NCBI RefSeq assembly: GCF_016859285.1
Contig: NC_053408.1
Span: 7,220,713 to 7,284,712, forward strand
Reading direction: 5' to 3'
Length of the DNA: 64,000 nt
Source: Xiphias gladius
Lineage: Eukaryota; Chordata; Actinopteri; Istiophoriformes; Xiphiidae
Both the position numbers and the translations under genes were made by a program. Shown in pieces: positions 45,130-58,077 of this stretch. How positions within the stretch are numbered: position 1 is the stretch's first letter; each line of letters opens with the position of its first letter. The notes beneath the pieces were generated by a model that worked only from the letters and a program-made list of their open reading frames with translations, was not told the DNA's origin and did no database searches.

Positions 45130-46240
45130 TCCTGCAAACAGTGCATGTGCTAATCCTGGAGAACTGCTGCTACGTGGGACAATATCTGATTATAACCCCC
45201 CCTCCCCAAATCAAGCAAATTACAAACCTTAACGGCCACATTCATTTTTATACGAATGGAACTACACTGAGCGGATTGTTATAACTGGGTTATCTTATTT
45301 GGCTTCTTTCTTCATGGATTTTAATTGAAGTTTATTCAACACATTTGCACATTTCAAAGGTAAGTTCACAATCTTATAGCCATGGGGTGTCCCGGCGGTT
45401 GATTGGCTGACGCCGCGTGCCCTCTGACGGCAACATTTCTGGTTTCAGTTCCAGTTGGCACCCATGCCACTGCTTGTCATCATCCTCTCTTCTTTCCCAT
45501 CTCTATAGACGGACATAGTTTCAAATAAAGGCAAAACTGCGGTTAAAAATTGCTTTATAAAAGTGGCAACTTGCTGACTTTAACACTCCCTGGATGATTT
45601 TGACATGTTCCTGAGAGCTTCGATTGATTTGAGCCACTGAACTTTTTTTTTTCTCTCTTGCACACCTTCACTGGCAAAACTAAAAGGCGTCCCCATGACC
45701 CCTCGCGTGCACTGTGAATAGTCCGTGCGTTCAGGCTGTGACCGTAAACTGGGGCTGGCGGGTCTCCAGTGACGGCAGTTACACAGATGTGTTCTGGATG
45801 CCGCGGTGGAAGAAGTTTCTCAACACGCCAGCATGACATGTTTAGTGCTTGTACATGAAAAATTACAAAAGCAATGATCAAAACGGTTTCCAGTTAGTCC
45901 AGTTTTTCCACTTGTATGCAACGTTGGGTAGTTTAATCTATACGAAAGCGTATCTTTATATGATTTGTGTTCAGAAATCTTAACCTGTAAAGAAATGAGC
46001 AAATAAAGGTATAAAATAAATGTAGTGGAGTAAAAATATTTCACTCTAAAATTTATTGGAGTAGAAGTAAAAGTATCATAAAATGAAAATACTTGAAGTA
46101 CAAGTACCTCAAATTTGTACTTAAGCGCAGATCTTGAGTAGATGTACTTAGTTACACTCCACCACTGTCTGCACGTCGCGGGTTACATCTGACAGTGGGT
46201 GTAACATGGTGCATCCACCATTTTAAACATGTTGCCATGT
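45130..46240. other. myoz1 3' flank
   Basis: No gene seen. It carries a repeat fragment at 46010-46167. Confidence 0.55.
46010..46167 (-). mobile_element. fragment of the AGTAACTGAGTAAAT-type element
   Basis: Reads AAGTACAAGTACCTCAAATT and ends GTACTTAGTTACACTCCACC, matching the inverted end of the element at 38589-39149. Confidence 0.6.
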
Positions 46241-46249
46241 TCGTGGAGG

Positions 46250-47360
46250 TGTGTGTGAGGCCAACGTGCTCAAACAGGTAAGGCCACACGGTCACCCGCC
46301 GAATAACCTCGACGCCATCCTCTTTTTCGCCTCGTGCCCGGGAGGCGGCGGCATCGGGCTGAGCACACCGCCGGATTTAACCGCTACGTCACACGCTCAC
46401 ACACGCAGAGCTGGAGGGATGGCACGATATCGCGAGAGCGGCGTGCCGCGACCGGAGCGCTGGATGGGGCTGGTGGGGGCTGGATGCGCCCGCGGCTCGC
46501 CCTCTCTCTCTTTAAATCACACGGTAGGACACGCGATCGGACGGAGACTGGCGGCGACAGCGCACGGGGTGAGTAAAAACTTGCACACTACGCACTGCAC
46601 GGGCTCCATCACAGCTAGGGGGACCCGGGGACGTGTGTGTGGTCATGGGGGGGGTGGTGTAGACTGGAGGGGGGAGGAGGGAGAGGGGCAGTCAGCGTGT
46701 CGGCCAGATGTGATCCTCTCCAGATGTGTTCTCGTGACAGTCTCTGAGGATGACTGTCATCTTCTCCATCATCATCTTCATCACCTCCACCATTATCATC
46801 ATTACTCTCACGGGAAGCACGAGCGACTTTTCCTCGTGCTGCTTAGTCTCCCTCTGTTGGTCTGTATCTTGTCAGCTTTATTATTTTATCAGGTGGTCTG
46901 GGGTCGGTTATTCCCCGCTACGCAGCCACTCTCCCTCGTGCTTAACGGGCAGCAGCATCCCTTCCCCTCAACTTATGCCGGTTGCATCACAGTCCAGGTT
47001 GGTTTTTTTCGCAGTTACAGGTGTTATTATTGCTCCGACCGTCCCATCCATCCAGTCGGGCACATACCGCCACTGCGCGCGTGGCTCCCGTCCTGTACTG
47101 CGCGTTTCGGTCTCGTGCGGGGCTTTGCGGCGTTCGGCGGACCGCGCGCTGCTTGGACTTGTTGATGGACGGCCGCGAGAGACCGCGGCCTCCCGGGGGC
47201 CGCTGGCGATTTGACGCCGAGGCTTCGATCCGCGTGATTGACGACTTTGGCCCCCTTTTACCGGGCCCGCATCACCCGCGCGAGCCGCCGGCGCCGTCAC
47301 ATTAGCGACCGTGACACAGCCCCTCCGCTGCTTGCCTCGCGCGCGCGCGCACACACACGT
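46250..47360. promoter_or_regulatory. usp54: CpG-rich region, candidate usp54 promoter and leader exon
   Basis: About 1.1 kb with many CG dinucleotides in an otherwise CpG-poor window. A strong donor GGG|GTGAGTAAA at 46568/46569 could end a leader exon that joins the acceptor at 55005. No other gene starts nearby, and usp54 is the next gene to the right on this strand. The leader exon is inference. Confidence 0.5.
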
Positions 47361-47429
47361 GTGAGGGAAGACAGGCTACTGGCCATCCCCTCAGTAAGCG
47401 GGAGCACACACATTTGTTTTGGCGTCTTA

Positions 47430-47660
47430 GGAGGACGTAGCATTGACTTACATGAACTCCCGAAGCCTTACCCTGACCTTTACCATTGCTGCGCGTGCCT
47501 AAGCTCGGACGTAACCCTGACATTAACCGTAGCCTGAGTCTGACCCAAACCCCCAAAACCGAGTCTTAACCCTAAAATAAAGCCTCGGCTTTGGGGTTTA
47601 GGGACTGGCATTTTATCTCTTTCTGGGTGGCGGGACGTGTTTATGTCCCCACAACATCAC
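47430..47660 (+). repeat. dispersed repeat with AACCCTAA-like words
   Basis: Reads GGACGTAGCATTGACTTACA, then ACCGAGTCTTAACCCTAAAA, then CTTTGGGGTTTAGGGACTGG and TGTCCCCACAACATC, followed by (CA)n at 47677-47730. I recall this order, including the trailing CA tract, from many fish loci. The AACCCTAA words are not a telomere array. Confidence 0.5.
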
Positions 47661-47676
47661 GAACGCAAACGACACA

Positions 47677-47730
47677 CGCACACACACACACACACACACA
47701 CACGCGCACGCGGGCACACACGCACACACA
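47677..47730. repeat. (CA)n with CG interruptions
   Basis: CA run interrupted by CGCGCACGCGGG. Confidence 0.93.
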
Positions 47731-48939
47731 CTCCACCCACCAAACCGAGCTGAAATGTCGCCTTGACATTTAAGTTGGACTCAAGTTTGGTTTCTGGAGA
47801 TGAAATAGTCTGGAAGGCAGTGATTTTTCTGCTTTGTATTCTTTTTGTCCTAGGGTTACTATAAGCATGTGGGTGTGTACTTTAATGTGTGTGTGTGTGT
47901 GTGTTTATCTGCTGCCTGCCTACGGAAATTACCCACATTTTGCACTTTGTTTAAGTTGACTTGTCCTTATATCCCCTGCCGTTTCCATATTTTACGACCT
48001 GTCACTGTCGCCTCTGCACTGTACTCTTGTATTCTGGTCCCGGGACATGCAACCTTTTTTTTTCCCGCATGAGTCGTGGGCTTGTCCTGGAAGCGTAAAC
48101 TCACACAGCCTTTATCTACAAAATAGCCTGTCCCTAGCCCCAGTTCCGCACTGCCAGGAGAGCCTGGCTTGCCTCTTCCCTGTCAGAGCATGTGTGTTTT
48201 ACTTGGGGGTGTTCCCACTGGCATTATTTAAACACTCACACCAATCAGGACGATTTATGTGATGTCGTGTGTGTCGCTATGGTGGACAATCAGGCAACTT
48301 GACATGTGACGAATGCATCCTCAGAGCTGAAGATGAGGGATTTTCAGTTTGGGCCTTGAATCTGTTTTGTTTTTTGTTTTTTTTAAATCAGTCCTCTGAC
48401 CTTTCTCTGATTGTTTTGATTTGACATGATAAAAACATTTTATTGGTTGTGTTTCAGAATGATTTGTTGAAAATAGCACCACCAGAATCCAAACTCACAG
48501 CCACCAGAGAACGATTAAATGATCCTGTATTTAAAGTCTCATTGACTTATCGTGTGTATTTTCAGACAAACAGTCATGTGGTGAAACAGTTTAGGGAATA
48601 TGTAAATCCATTAAATTCGCTTAAATTCTCCACTTTAAGTGGTTTAAGTCCTCGGTATTTCTTTCTAGATGTGGTCATGTGTGACTGAGCCCGGCTTGTG
48701 TCTCGGCTTCCCAGGGGGTTTTTCGTCTATCGTTGGCATTTCAGTTAAAGTGTTCTTGGTCTGGCTGGGTCCACATGTATAGGATTATAAGAGGGTTGAG
48801 GCGTAAGGAAGAGCAGATTAAGTCATCGCCGAGGTTGAAGAAGGAGGAAGGAGAGGAAAAGAAAGGCACGCTCATACTCTCTGTCTCCTTTGACCTTTAC
48901 CATCCACTGATGTGCTCTTTCTCTCTTTTTACCTTTCTT

Positions 48940-49480
48940 TGACGTATGGCTGGTTATTCATTCCAATGTCCCACTTATTCCTCTCCTCTGTCTTCTTCCC
49001 CCTCCCCTGTTCTCCTTTTGTCCTTTTTCTGCTCCTTTCCTCTCCTCTAATCTCCTCTTTTCCTTTCCTCTCTTTACCCTTTTCGACTGCCCTGTTCTCC
49101 TCTTTTCTTTTCTTTTCTCCTCTCCTCTTCTCTAATCTTTTCTTCCCCCTTCTCCTTTCTTTTCCTTTTCCCTTTTATTGTTTCTTTTCTCCCTTCCCTT
49201 CTGCCCCTCTCCTTTCCTTTGCTTTCCTCTGATCTCCTCTGACCTCCTCTCCTCTTTGTCCTTTCATTTTCCTCATTTTCCTTTCCTCTCTATTTATTTC
49301 TTTGTCTTTACCTTTCTTTCCTTTGCTTTTCCGTCCCTTCCTTTGCTTTTCCTTCCATTCCTTTCCTTTCCTTACATGTATTTTCATTCATTTCGTTTCC
49401 TTTGGTCTCTTCTGTTCTCGTTTGCTTCCCTTTCTTTCCCTTCATCACCCTAAAACCCTGTTTTTCCTCATCTCCCTTCT
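48940..49480. repeat. long pyrimidine-rich tract
   Basis: About 500 nt in which nearly all plus-strand bases are C or T, arranged as variations of TCCTTTCC and TCTCCT, with only rare purines. Reading frames in it are low-complexity. Confidence 0.85.
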
Positions 49481-49832
49481 TTGTCTGTACTCTGACCTAA
49501 ACTGTATTAACCCCTTTACCATGCTTTGTAAATAAGGATTGTTATGTAATATCCTAAATATTAAGCAAATATTCAACCTCTCTTTATATTTTCTTCTAAT
49601 AGGATTGGTTGTGCACATGTGCCATGGCGATAATGGGTTGCATCTAGGTTATAGTGTGTGCACGTGTGTGTCTTTTTGCACGTGGATTCAATTATGTGTG
49701 TGTTCTCAAATGTATACTTAAATGTAGTATACATTTGAGAGTCTGAGTGTAGAAATGACCTTGAAGCTTGAAAAAAAACAAACATCTCGGTAATACGCAC
49801 CCACATGCAGCTGCACATGTGCCTATTGAATG

Positions 49833-49839
<7 letters not shown>

Positions 49840-49909
<70 letters not shown>

Positions 49910-49973
49910 TATACAGAGGGGTACAATATATATATATATATATGCTGTATATATAAATGTATATATATGTATA
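49840..49973. repeat. (AC)n then (TA)n compound microsatellite
   Basis: About 68 nt of uninterrupted AC (49840-49908), then GTATACAGAGG and a TA-rich run to about 49973. Confidence 0.95.
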
Positions 49974-50531
49974 AAACTTCTCTTTAGATTCAAAGGGGGA
50001 TAAAGTGAAACACAGAGGTGGGGCTGAACTCTGGACTCTCCCTATTGTCAAATAGGGCTATTTGAAGTTACACGTAACCCAGTTAAAGGAAAACCACTGT
50101 ATGCGTGTGTGTGTGTGTGTGCGTGTGTGCGTGTGTGAAGTGTGTGTGTACGTGCTTGAAGTGAAATTTTTCGGAAATGGAAAGCAAAGAGAAAGAGATG
50201 AATGGGGGAAAAAAGTGGAGAGAGTGAATGAGAACGGAAAATAGAGGTCAGTGGAAGAAAGTGAGCGACGGGATAAGAATGAAGTGAATGGGAGGGAGAG
50301 ACGAAAGCGCAGCCAAAGGAGGAAGAAAGAGAGAGCAAGGCTTGTTACAGCAAAAGATCAAGACTCATTTCTTTTAAAGCGATAAATAAATATACTTCTC
50401 TTCTTTATGTTTGCTTGAGTGGGAGGGAGACAGCTTGAGAGACAGGCTATTGTCCTCAGGGACAGTATCGGCTCTTTGTTCAGCTTGCTTGACACTGGTG
50501 TCACTGTCACCAAGCCACACTAACCCACAGC

Positions 50532-50535
<4 letters not shown>

Positions 50536-50561
<26 letters not shown>
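50536..50561. repeat. (GA)n microsatellite
   Basis: Uninterrupted GA run. Confidence 0.93.
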
Positions 50562-50565
<4 letters not shown>

Positions 50566-51267
50566 TGACAGTAAATTCAAATTCCAAAACGGTGTCATTA
50601 ACAGCATTTTATTTCCATACAAATCAGTTGAGGTCAGTTATTCAATTTTGAAATGCAATCCCCTCAGGCAAAGGGAATAAATAGGATCATAAAATGGAGA
50701 ACAACAGCATCAACAGCATCAACAAGAAAAAATGGTGAAAAATGGGCACAATGCAGATTCCTGTATCATATTTTTGAATATACTTGGTCTGAAGATGAAA
50801 ACAAAAAAAATATGTTACCTTTTGGAGAGGTCATATTCTAGATGCTGGACATAGATTATATGGAAATTGCAGCTGGCAGAATAATCTCACTGCAAGGTCC
50901 ATTTAGTAGCTGCTCTGGAGATTCCAACTGTATCACATGATCATCCTCATCCTATCCGCAGATAGTTTGCTTAGTTTTAACAGAAATCTAGATGTTCCAA
51001 TTTCCTTTTTTCTGAGCATTTTAAGGACCTCTAATCATGATGGCTCAAGAGCAGAAGTTGAAGTCCAGCAACTAATGGACCTTGGGATTGTGAGATTGTT
51101 TTGCCAACTCCAACATGGAAGTACTACTCCTAAGAAGTCTTTAAAATCCTCAGAAAATTGGAAATTTGGTTATTTACAGTTCAGTGAAATTATGGCAACT
51201 CCATCTGCTGAAAAAGATCATGTAATTATGATCAAAAGCCCCAGAACAGCTTGTCAAAATACAATGA

Positions 51268-51500
51268 TGTTTTAGACGATAGTGTGCTTCAGATTTTGTG
51301 GCAACAGTTTGGGGGAAGACCCTTTTCCTGTTTCAACGTTTCCATGCCCATGTGCACAAACTGAGGTCCATTCAGAGATGGTTTTCCCAGTTTGTGTGAG
51401 AGATCTGGACTCACCTGCACAGAGCCCTGACCTCCACGTCATCCAACACCTTTGGGACTTCCTTACCCTGTTGGTGCTCCAATCACATTGGTTCCAAGTG
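51268..51500 (+). pseudogene. decayed Tc1/mariner-type transposase fragment
   Basis: One frame reads SPAQSPDLHVIQHLWDFL, close to the Tc1-family C-terminal block WPAQSPDLNPIEHLWDEL. The last acidic catalytic position is Q here. Only about 75 codons remain and the catalytic N-terminal part is not found upstream. It is a dead fossil, not a functional gene. Confidence 0.6.
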
Positions 51501-52020
51501 AAGATGTAAATCGTAAAAAATGGGGCACAAATATATAGTTTAATTTAAAAAAAAAAAAATCTTAATCTTAAAATCTTAAAAAATTTTTTAAAACAGTTGG
51601 GCTTTGATTTATTTAGCAATCATAACTCAAACACGAGTAAATAAGGCATTTGTTGGGGACTATTTTCAGTGGTGGATGAATACACATTTGATGTTCTAGC
51701 GTGTACTTACGCTAGCTAGATGGTGTACGTGTGATTGAGTCAAAATAAACTGCAGTGGCCTTAAAACACACCTTACAAATGAGTCAACACACAAACCAAT
51801 CATCTTTTTGCCCTTTTTCTTGTTTTGTCTGGCAACTCATTGTATTAAAATTCTAGGTTCCATTTTATATACAGTACATGTCCTTATAATTCAATCTGAC
51901 CTGTTTAGTAAGTTTAGAAACCTTTGAATCGGGAGTAGAATACAAAATACGGTTTTGTGGGTTTGAATAATGCTGTGCTGTAATAATGAACCTGCCCAAC
52001 GTCTGTGGAGTTGAAAAAGT

Positions 52021-52474
52021 TAAAAGGTCAGTTTACCAAAATTACTAAAAAAGCATATTTCCTCACTTATGCCTGTTGTATCTAACCAGGCAGATAGTTG
52101 GAGAGGTTTTGGAGACCTCTTCTTCCATCCAAGGACATTGGACGTGAATGGAATTTTGTTTGTGGTGCTCACAGCATTGAAAATGACATTTAAAAATCCC
52201 CAGAGCATGCTGTCAGGTGTTTTATAGGGACTATTTCTCAAGTTGGAAGTATTTCCAATGAACACTGTTGACACTGAGGTCTGTGAATTATCCAGGGTAA
52301 CTGGGACATTGCTTCTGGAGAGAGTCACTTCTGTTGAGGTCATTTTTCAATACTTTGAGCACCACAAATAAAATTCCATTCACCTTAATTGTATAGGGGT
52401 GGCGACAGAAATCTCAAAACCTAGACTAATCTTTAAAAAACCTTTTTTGTAATTTGGGTGTACTAGCCTTTTAA
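52021..52474. mobile_element. 454-bp element with terminal inverted repeats
   Basis: The left end AAAAGGTCAGTTTACCAAAA, then TTACTAAAAAAGC, is matched by the reverse complement of the right end, AAAAGGCTAGTACACCCAAA, then TTACAAAAAAGG. Interior words (GTGGTGCTCACAGCATTGAA and GAGCACCACAAATAAAATTC) are also partly inverted copies. No transposase frame. Confidence 0.65.
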
Positions 52475-52883
52475 GTCCAACCTACATTTGGTCCTAGTTC
52501 TAAACATAACCCTAGATCTCCATCCTGACCACTGAAGATGTCAGGTCCTCCCTTTGTGACAGTTTCCTCACGCTCAGAGTCAAGCTGGGACGGATCTCCA
52601 AAAGGTTAGAAGATGATGCCACACAGACTACACACACACTTCGTCTGTATCTGGATGTACAACCACTGTCCTCACCTCAACAAAACACGTGGAAATGTCT
52701 TTCATGTCCGGCCGCTGTCTGGGCTGTGACCACACGTCCTGGTTTCCTTATGCCTGCCAGCGCAGGGTCATGGAGTTTGATTGACTTGTGCCTTGACTCA
52801 CTCTGGCTTCCAGGAACTCTCCACCATCAATACACATCATCATCACTTGCCAGCCCTGTGTGTCTCTGTGTGTGTCTCTGTGT

Positions 52884-52888
52884 GTGTT

Positions 52889-52961
<73 letters not shown>
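52884..52961. repeat. (TG)n microsatellite
   Basis: Long TG run with a few TTTG interruptions at the start. Confidence 0.96.
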
Positions 52962-52963
<2 letters not shown>

Positions 52964-53072
52964 TTTTTCAACCAGTGCAGCACAGTGTGTCTCTCAGTTA
53001 AATCACATGGTTCGGCTTTTCCCCCGCGTGCCTGCTGCTTGGCCTATTTCCATGGTAACTAGCCGAAGATGT

Positions 53073-53175
53073 GGACACACACACACACACATACACACAC
53101 ACAGACACAGACACAAACGCAAACACACAAACTCACACACACACACAAACACACACACGCACAAACATAAGCACA
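53073..53175. repeat. imperfect (CA)n
   Basis: CA-rich stretch with many single-base changes; opposite strand bias to the (TG)n 110 bp to the left, so the two could pair as a stem. Confidence 0.85.
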
Positions 53176-53504
53176 CACATGAACACATACATACAAGCCA
53201 CATAAACAGCAATTGTGCAAGGGCTTGCCAGAGCGATCTCAGTTGTTTGTGGCTGAAGGGTGCAGTTAGAGAGAATGTGCGATCCCAACTCCACATAGGC
53301 TCAGCGGGAGACACACACACAAACACACACACACAGACCTACATACACACACTGTATGCTGAGACAGAAGCTCAGGATGCTGTGCTGTGGAGGAAAAATG
53401 GCACACAGAGGCATGCCAGCTAAATCCTTTTATAAATCCTCTGGCAATTTGGATTTGTTTGTTTATGGATGATTGTATGAATATGGATTTCTGTTTTTTT
53501 CATG

Positions 53505-53505
<1 letters not shown>

Positions 53506-53540
<35 letters not shown>
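53506..53540. repeat. (GATA)n microsatellite
   Basis: Eight tandem AGAT units. Confidence 0.95.
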
Positions 53541-55005
53541 CTATGTGACAAGTAGATTAAACGACATTGCAATGTTGCCGTCCAACAGTTGCATAATGCT
53601 TCCCTCCATATTCGCTCTGATACATTTCACTTGTCACGACGTCCCCTGTACCTCCATCCCACCCCCTCATCACCTCTCCTCGCCATCTCAGTTCCATGTG
53701 GCCATCGCCATGGCGACAACCCACGCTGCTTGCCTACTCGCCGCAGCATCCCTGCGCCCTCTGGCTCATCGCCAAGGGAGTGCTGTGGTGGCAACGCATC
53801 CCGACAACCAGGCGAGGGAGCTTTGCCAAAAGCGGGGAAGCTATAGGGGAAGGAAGGGAGGGAGGGTGGAGGGGGGCACTGCAGATTTGTTAGTTACTGC
53901 CCTGTGGTGTTATGCAACTTCATGAACACACACGTGCGCACACATACCGTCTGGTGACAAACACACACGGACTGCCTCAAATTTTTCTCATCTCACACAC
54001 ACATTAGGAAACTGTGCATAGCGACGCTGAACCAGCATAAGCTCCTGATAAAGTCCCTAAGTGCCGATTATTAAATGACATAACAGATTTCTCCAAGCGG
54101 TGCCTCTGTCATATCACTGATGCAATGTTACCCTGACTAACCTTGTTGTATTCATATGATGATTTTCATGACTCATGATTCAAAAGCAATCAAAACTACA
54201 CATTTAAAGCTGCAGTAATCAATTTTTTGCCCTTTGGGGGGAAAGCAAGCAGTTATCTTCTGAAGAAAGGGAACAACATTAGCTCTGGTTTAGTCTTAAA
54301 CAATGTCTAGGAAAAAAATATCTAGCTTTTTAGCTGCTAGATTTTCAACTTTCCAACTAGTTGCTATCTTGTTTTACAGTGGGGGTTGTTTGTGTAAACA
54401 AGGGTTGGTTAGAGTGATGACACTTGAATAGAAAATACGCAGCAAGACCAAAACAATGAGCTAAAAAAGGCTAAAAAGCATCTCGCACTAAAAGTGCCCC
54501 TTTCACATTACATATGAAAAATTATTGATTAATGTATCGTTAAAAGTATTTAAATTGTAACAATGTCTCTATCTGCTGCAGACGTATGATAATCAACCAA
54601 ATTTTTGTGCGACAGTAGTGTTAGCTAATGTAGCTATCACTATGGAGATGAACTCTCCTCCTCCTCCAGTTGAAGGTAGCCTATAAACATTTTTTGCTGT
54701 CTTAATCTTCAGTGCGTTGTCATCAATCAGAGCAGCAGTGGGTAGTGTTTTAGACCAAAAGATGGTGTCTAAGTCCAGTTTTAACCCCCAAAACAACATT
54801 TGGACTTTTTATTGGCATTGCTAACAATGTTCATACTACTGATGGAACTCTTCATGTACAGTATTTTATGCAGTAGCCTATCTACAGTGAACAGCTCAAA
54901 CTTTATTTTAATACCACTGTTCTGTCTGTTGGTGTAAACCTGCTAAAGGTAGTTCTTACAGTTTTGTGCAAGGAGTCTTAACAGCTTGGTCTTTGTGTTT
55001 TACAG

Positions 55006-55600
55006 GCAAAGTAAAAGAGAGGAGAGCATTGTCTCCACGTGGGAGCAGCAGTGCTGCCTAATCAACATTTAACTGACAGAATCTGCCAAAGGACGCCTTG
55101 GACACACTCCCATGTCCTCAAACACATACTGCTAAATCCAAGGAGCCAAAAAAAGAAAAACAAAAAGCCAACCGCTGGCTCCAGGAAGTGGACCGATTAT
55201 AAAGTAAAAACCGGGCTGGAGAGGGGGAAGGTTGTATGGGTGCCAAATCCCCTATCAAGACACACGGCATCTCCTCGAACTACCGCCTCCGCCTCCCTCA
55301 TCTTCTTCCCTCCACTTCCTCCTCCTCTGCTCTTCTCTCATTCTCACTCTTTCTCTCTCATGGGAGTGACATAGAGGCCGTCGCTTGGTCTGCTGCCTCG
55401 CCCCTCTCCCGCCTCGCCGTGGAAACGGGGGCGTCCAGGTAGTGATGTCGTGGAAGAGGAACTACTTTGCGTCTGGTGGCGGAGCAGTAGGCGGGGTGCA
55501 GGGGCTGGTGACCCCGAGAACCATGACCTCTATTGCACCCAGCAAAGGCTTGAGCAACGAGCCGGGACAGAACAGCTGCTTCCTCAACAGCGCTCTGCAG
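55006..55600 (+). CDS. usp54: usp54 exon with start codon
   Basis: The acceptor TTTTACAG at 55005 opens the exon, and the coding part is 55445-55600 (52 codons, phase 0). It begins [20 protein letters not shown] and contains [20 protein letters not shown], the Cys box of the USP fold, with the nucleophile-position Cys at about residue 45. MSWKRNYF and TSIAPSKGL match USP54 rather than USP53. An in-frame ATG 20 codons upstream (55385) has no counterpart in the family, so 55445 is preferred. Confidence 0.9.
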
Positions 55601-56439
55601 GTCAGTTGGATAAACACAAGCACACAAATTCAGGGCAGTCAGAAAGCATTAGGAGACTAACAAGTTTTTCACTTGGATATTTAGAACCATGTAGCAGTCT
55701 TGACTGGTCAAGTCAGCCACCTGACCTCAATCCACAGACTTGTGTCAGCCCTTTTCAGCTGGGTGTGTTCAACCAAACCAGTTTTGAGGAACGTAGAAGA
55801 AAAGTGTGACACTGGTCCAAACCTTAAAAATGTCAAAGCTACAGTATTTGAAGGCTTCGGTACACGTAAGTGAGTCAAACCTTTTTTCCACACTCGCGGA
55901 AGACTAGACCTAAGCCAAAAAGATATAAGAAGTGAGGGAAGTGCCGGCCGGCGGAGGATCACAGCAAGACATCGAGTTGGAGTCTGTTGGTTGGAGACTT
56001 CAGACAATCACTGAAATATTAATTATGAAGACTTAATTTGATTTTATGTCATTGTAACTTGTCCAGTTACATTATATTTGCTAAAATCGAACAGAAAGTG
56101 GTAAAAAAGGGGAAAAAGTCCCAAGACTGATTAAACACCATTACATTACAGATGAACACCAGCATTTTAATTTCATAGTCACAGGTTCCTTTCAAATCCA
56201 ATGTGCTGGAGCAGATGAGTCAATACAATTATAAAATGCATCAATGTCCTAAAACTTCTGAACCCCCCCCACACAGCTGTATTTAAATGTGATAGGGATG
56301 AGATTAGCACCATATTAAGTGGTGTTTGCGTGTTTTGGTGGTTTTTGGCACCGCTGCCAGTCTGGCTTCCGTGTGGATATTCAGTCTGCGTATGGAGCTG
56401 CTTGCACTGCACTGCTACTGCTGCATCTCCTCTCTCCCC

Positions 56440-56534
<95 letters not shown>

Positions 56535-57061
56535 TCTTCCACCCTCCCAAGACTTCCAGCTGGCAGAATCATACCTACAGACACACACATAAATGCCTCT
56601 TGACTACTGGCTTGAAAGAGAGAGAGAGAGAGAGGGAAGATGAGAGAGAGGTGGGAGTAAGCTGAAGAGGGAGGGAGGTGATGGGGCGGAAGCTTAGGGA
56701 GAGTCGAAGAGAGCAGAGGGATAGATGAGAAGAAGAAAAGTTGCTGGAGGAGGAGAAGAGAAGAAAGAGGGATGAGGAGTATACAGTTTGAAAATACTGA
56801 GGAGAAGACTAAAGGGGGTACTGCTGGGAGAAAGAGTGGAATTAAAGAGTCAAATAAGGTAAGAGGAAAAAAATATTGATTGTGGTAAAAGGAAAAGAAA
56901 TAGAAAGACAGGGAGAAAAAAGAGGGAAGGATGGAGAGAAGAAGGGAGGGACAGATGAAAAGACAAAGTGAAGGACATGAAGTTTAATTGTGAAGTGAAG
57001 AATATGTCTCAACAAAGGCGACGCAGCTTCAATGGGGAGAGAAGTGGGCCACATCAAAGAG

Positions 57062-57095
<34 letters not shown>

Positions 57096-57997
57096 AAACA
57101 CATGCACACATAGAGGAGAGAGGATGTTTAACAGGACAGAGACGAGTGAGGATAAACTGAGTCAGTGTTGAAGTATATAGATGCTTGTTGGCTGTTCGAC
57201 AGTGTATGTGTGTGTAGTGTCTGTATGTGCATGCAAACAGGTGCATGTGCAAACAGGTGCATGTGCAGACAGGTGCATGTGCAAACAGGTGCATGTGCAA
57301 GTTTGAGATGAACAATAAGGGGTCAAAGTTCAGCAGACTCACTCCATTAGGCGTAGGGCAGCAACTTAAGATGATTTTTTTGAAATTAATTAATTATTTA
57401 ATTTGTGCTATTAACTATAATAATGTATAAATGCTAAATACTGAAAAATGGCGATCCCATTTTCCCAGAGCCTAAGGTGACACCTTGACATTGCTTGTTT
57501 TAGCCGACCAATGGTCCAAAACCAAAAGATGATTAATTTACAGTGATACCAAAATGAAAAAAAAATCAAATCCTTACCTCGGCGAGGTGGAAACCAGTGA
57601 ATGTTTTGAATTTTTTCCTAAAGGAGACTCTCTGATGATCAATCAATTAGGAAAACTGATATAAAACTGATCATTTTAGCACTGCAGAGCTCAGCTCTGT
57701 TTGTTTACTGTAATGTTTAATGCTCCACTACTAGTGCACTGAAACTAAGTGAAATACTCTCTCCAGTTTTCTTGCCCCTAAGGGCCCCTTGAGCAAGGCA
57801 CCAGCATCAGCAGCAGTGGTTTTTGTGCATGTGCATAATTTAATGAGAGTGAAGGAAGGTGCTCTGAGGTAAAGCCTCTGTGCATGCTCAGCAACTTTCG
57901 TTGCTGTGTAAACGCAGGTAAAAACAAATTAGCTAAAGGAGTTACAGAATACGCTGGCTACGATTAAGCTGAAACACGTGGGTTCACTTATCAGGCG

Positions 57998-58077
<80 letters not shown>

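Noticed and set aside
47489-47580. AACCCTAA-like words suggesting an interstitial telomere repeat
   Set aside because: The words are not in tandem and are embedded in a known kind of dispersed repeat, so this is not a telomere array.
55385-55444. Upstream in-frame ATG extending usp54 by 20 residues
   Set aside because: The extension [20 protein letters not shown] has no counterpart in USP54/USP53, while MSWKRNYF matches the known start exactly.
57227-57430. Frame reading [20 protein letters not shown] over the 16-bp minisatellite
   Set aside because: A product of the tandem unit; 16 is not a multiple of three, so the pattern shifts frame each unit and no protein repeat is maintained.
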